DNA from: an uncultured beta proteobacterium
Lineage (GTDB): Bacteria > Pseudomonadota > Gammaproteobacteria > Burkholderiales > Burkholderiaceae
Reading direction: 5' to 3'
NCBI GenBank assembly: GCA_903909925.1
Contig: CAIVXR010000191.1
Location: 1 to 5,433, forward strand
DNA: 5,433 nt
In this document: positions 5,418 through 5,433 of the stretch, one piece after another
How positions within the stretch are numbered: the stretch's first letter is position 1
How the letters are laid out: the number at the start of each line of letters is the position of its first letter
Position numbers and translations under genes: made by a program
Notes under the pieces: generated by a model
Told to the model about the DNA's origin: nothing
Databases searched by the model: none
What the model saw: only the letters and a program-made list of their open reading frames with translations

Positions 5418-5433
5418 ATGAGCGAACAAACGA
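5418..5433 (+). CDS. Possible 5' end of a divergent gene (orn, oligoribonuclease?)
   Basis: An open + strand frame ATG AGC GAA CAA ACG (MSEQT) begins at 5418 and runs off the window. In related Burkholderiales the oligoribonuclease gene orn commonly lies beside this M48 gene, and a short polar leader before the conserved DMEMTGL core would fit. Only five codons are visible and there is no strong ribosome site, so this rests on gene context and is tentative. Confidence 0.3.

Noticed and set aside
5403..5429. TTG at 5429 as the M48 start, adding nine residues
   Set aside because: The added peptide is not hydrophobic like the expected N-terminal helix, no ribosome site can be seen before it, and the region holds a perfect TATAAT box. 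ATG 5402 begins the membrane helix directly.
1..5433. Mobile elements, CRISPR arrays, tRNA or rRNA genes, toxin-antitoxin or defence genes
   Set aside because: I saw no repeat-spacer pattern, terminal inverted repeats, target duplications, cloverleaf or relevant protein motifs. Gene order is conserved housekeeping throughout.

Overview
The window is a compact bacterial housekeeping segment, most likely from a betaproteobacterium of the Burkholderiales. A freshwater Polynucleobacter-like genome fits best. This is inferred from the moderate, slightly AT-rich base composition, the gene order rimM-trmD-rplS-Nudix-CobD/AmpE-like-rsgA-M48, and protein sequences that read like Burkholderiales orthologues. 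No taxon marker was searched, so the genus is an inference.

Layout. Positions 1-108 hold the C-terminus of rimM. Complete trmD (143-889) and rplS (1026-1421) follow on the + strand, which is the classic rpsP-rimM-trmD-rplS ribosome and tRNA maturation cluster. A 136-nt leader with two small inverted repeats and a 14-codon open frame separates trmD from rplS. A strong intrinsic terminator (1442-1468) closes the cluster. A second + strand unit follows at once: a CoA-pyrophosphatase-type Nudix hydrolase (1482-2225) and, overlapping it by an ATGA, a membrane protein of the CobD/CbiB-AmpE superfamily (2222-3181). On the - strand, an M48 Ste24-type membrane metalloprotease (4152-5402) is followed 12 nt later by rsgA (3126-4139), a ribosome-assembly GTPase. 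At the right edge a divergent gene, possibly orn, may begin at 5418.

How it fits together. TrmD (m1G37 tRNA), L19, RimM and RsgA (both 30S maturation) all serve translation. The Nudix and CobD/AmpE-like pair and the protease are conserved neighbours without an obvious shared pathway. The two operons converge and their last coding regions overlap tail to tail by 56 bp. The probable terminator of the + strand unit lies inside rsgA on the opposite strand.

There is no mobile element, CRISPR array, tRNA or rRNA, and no sign of recent transfer. I see no new multi-gene system. The points most worth a second look are regulatory: two genes whose -10-like boxes sit exactly six bases before the ATG (leaderless geometry), the rplS leader, the coding-strand terminator in rsgA, and the CobD-like protein that has lost recognisable CobD motifs. 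No stretch of more than about 136 bases lacks a gene.
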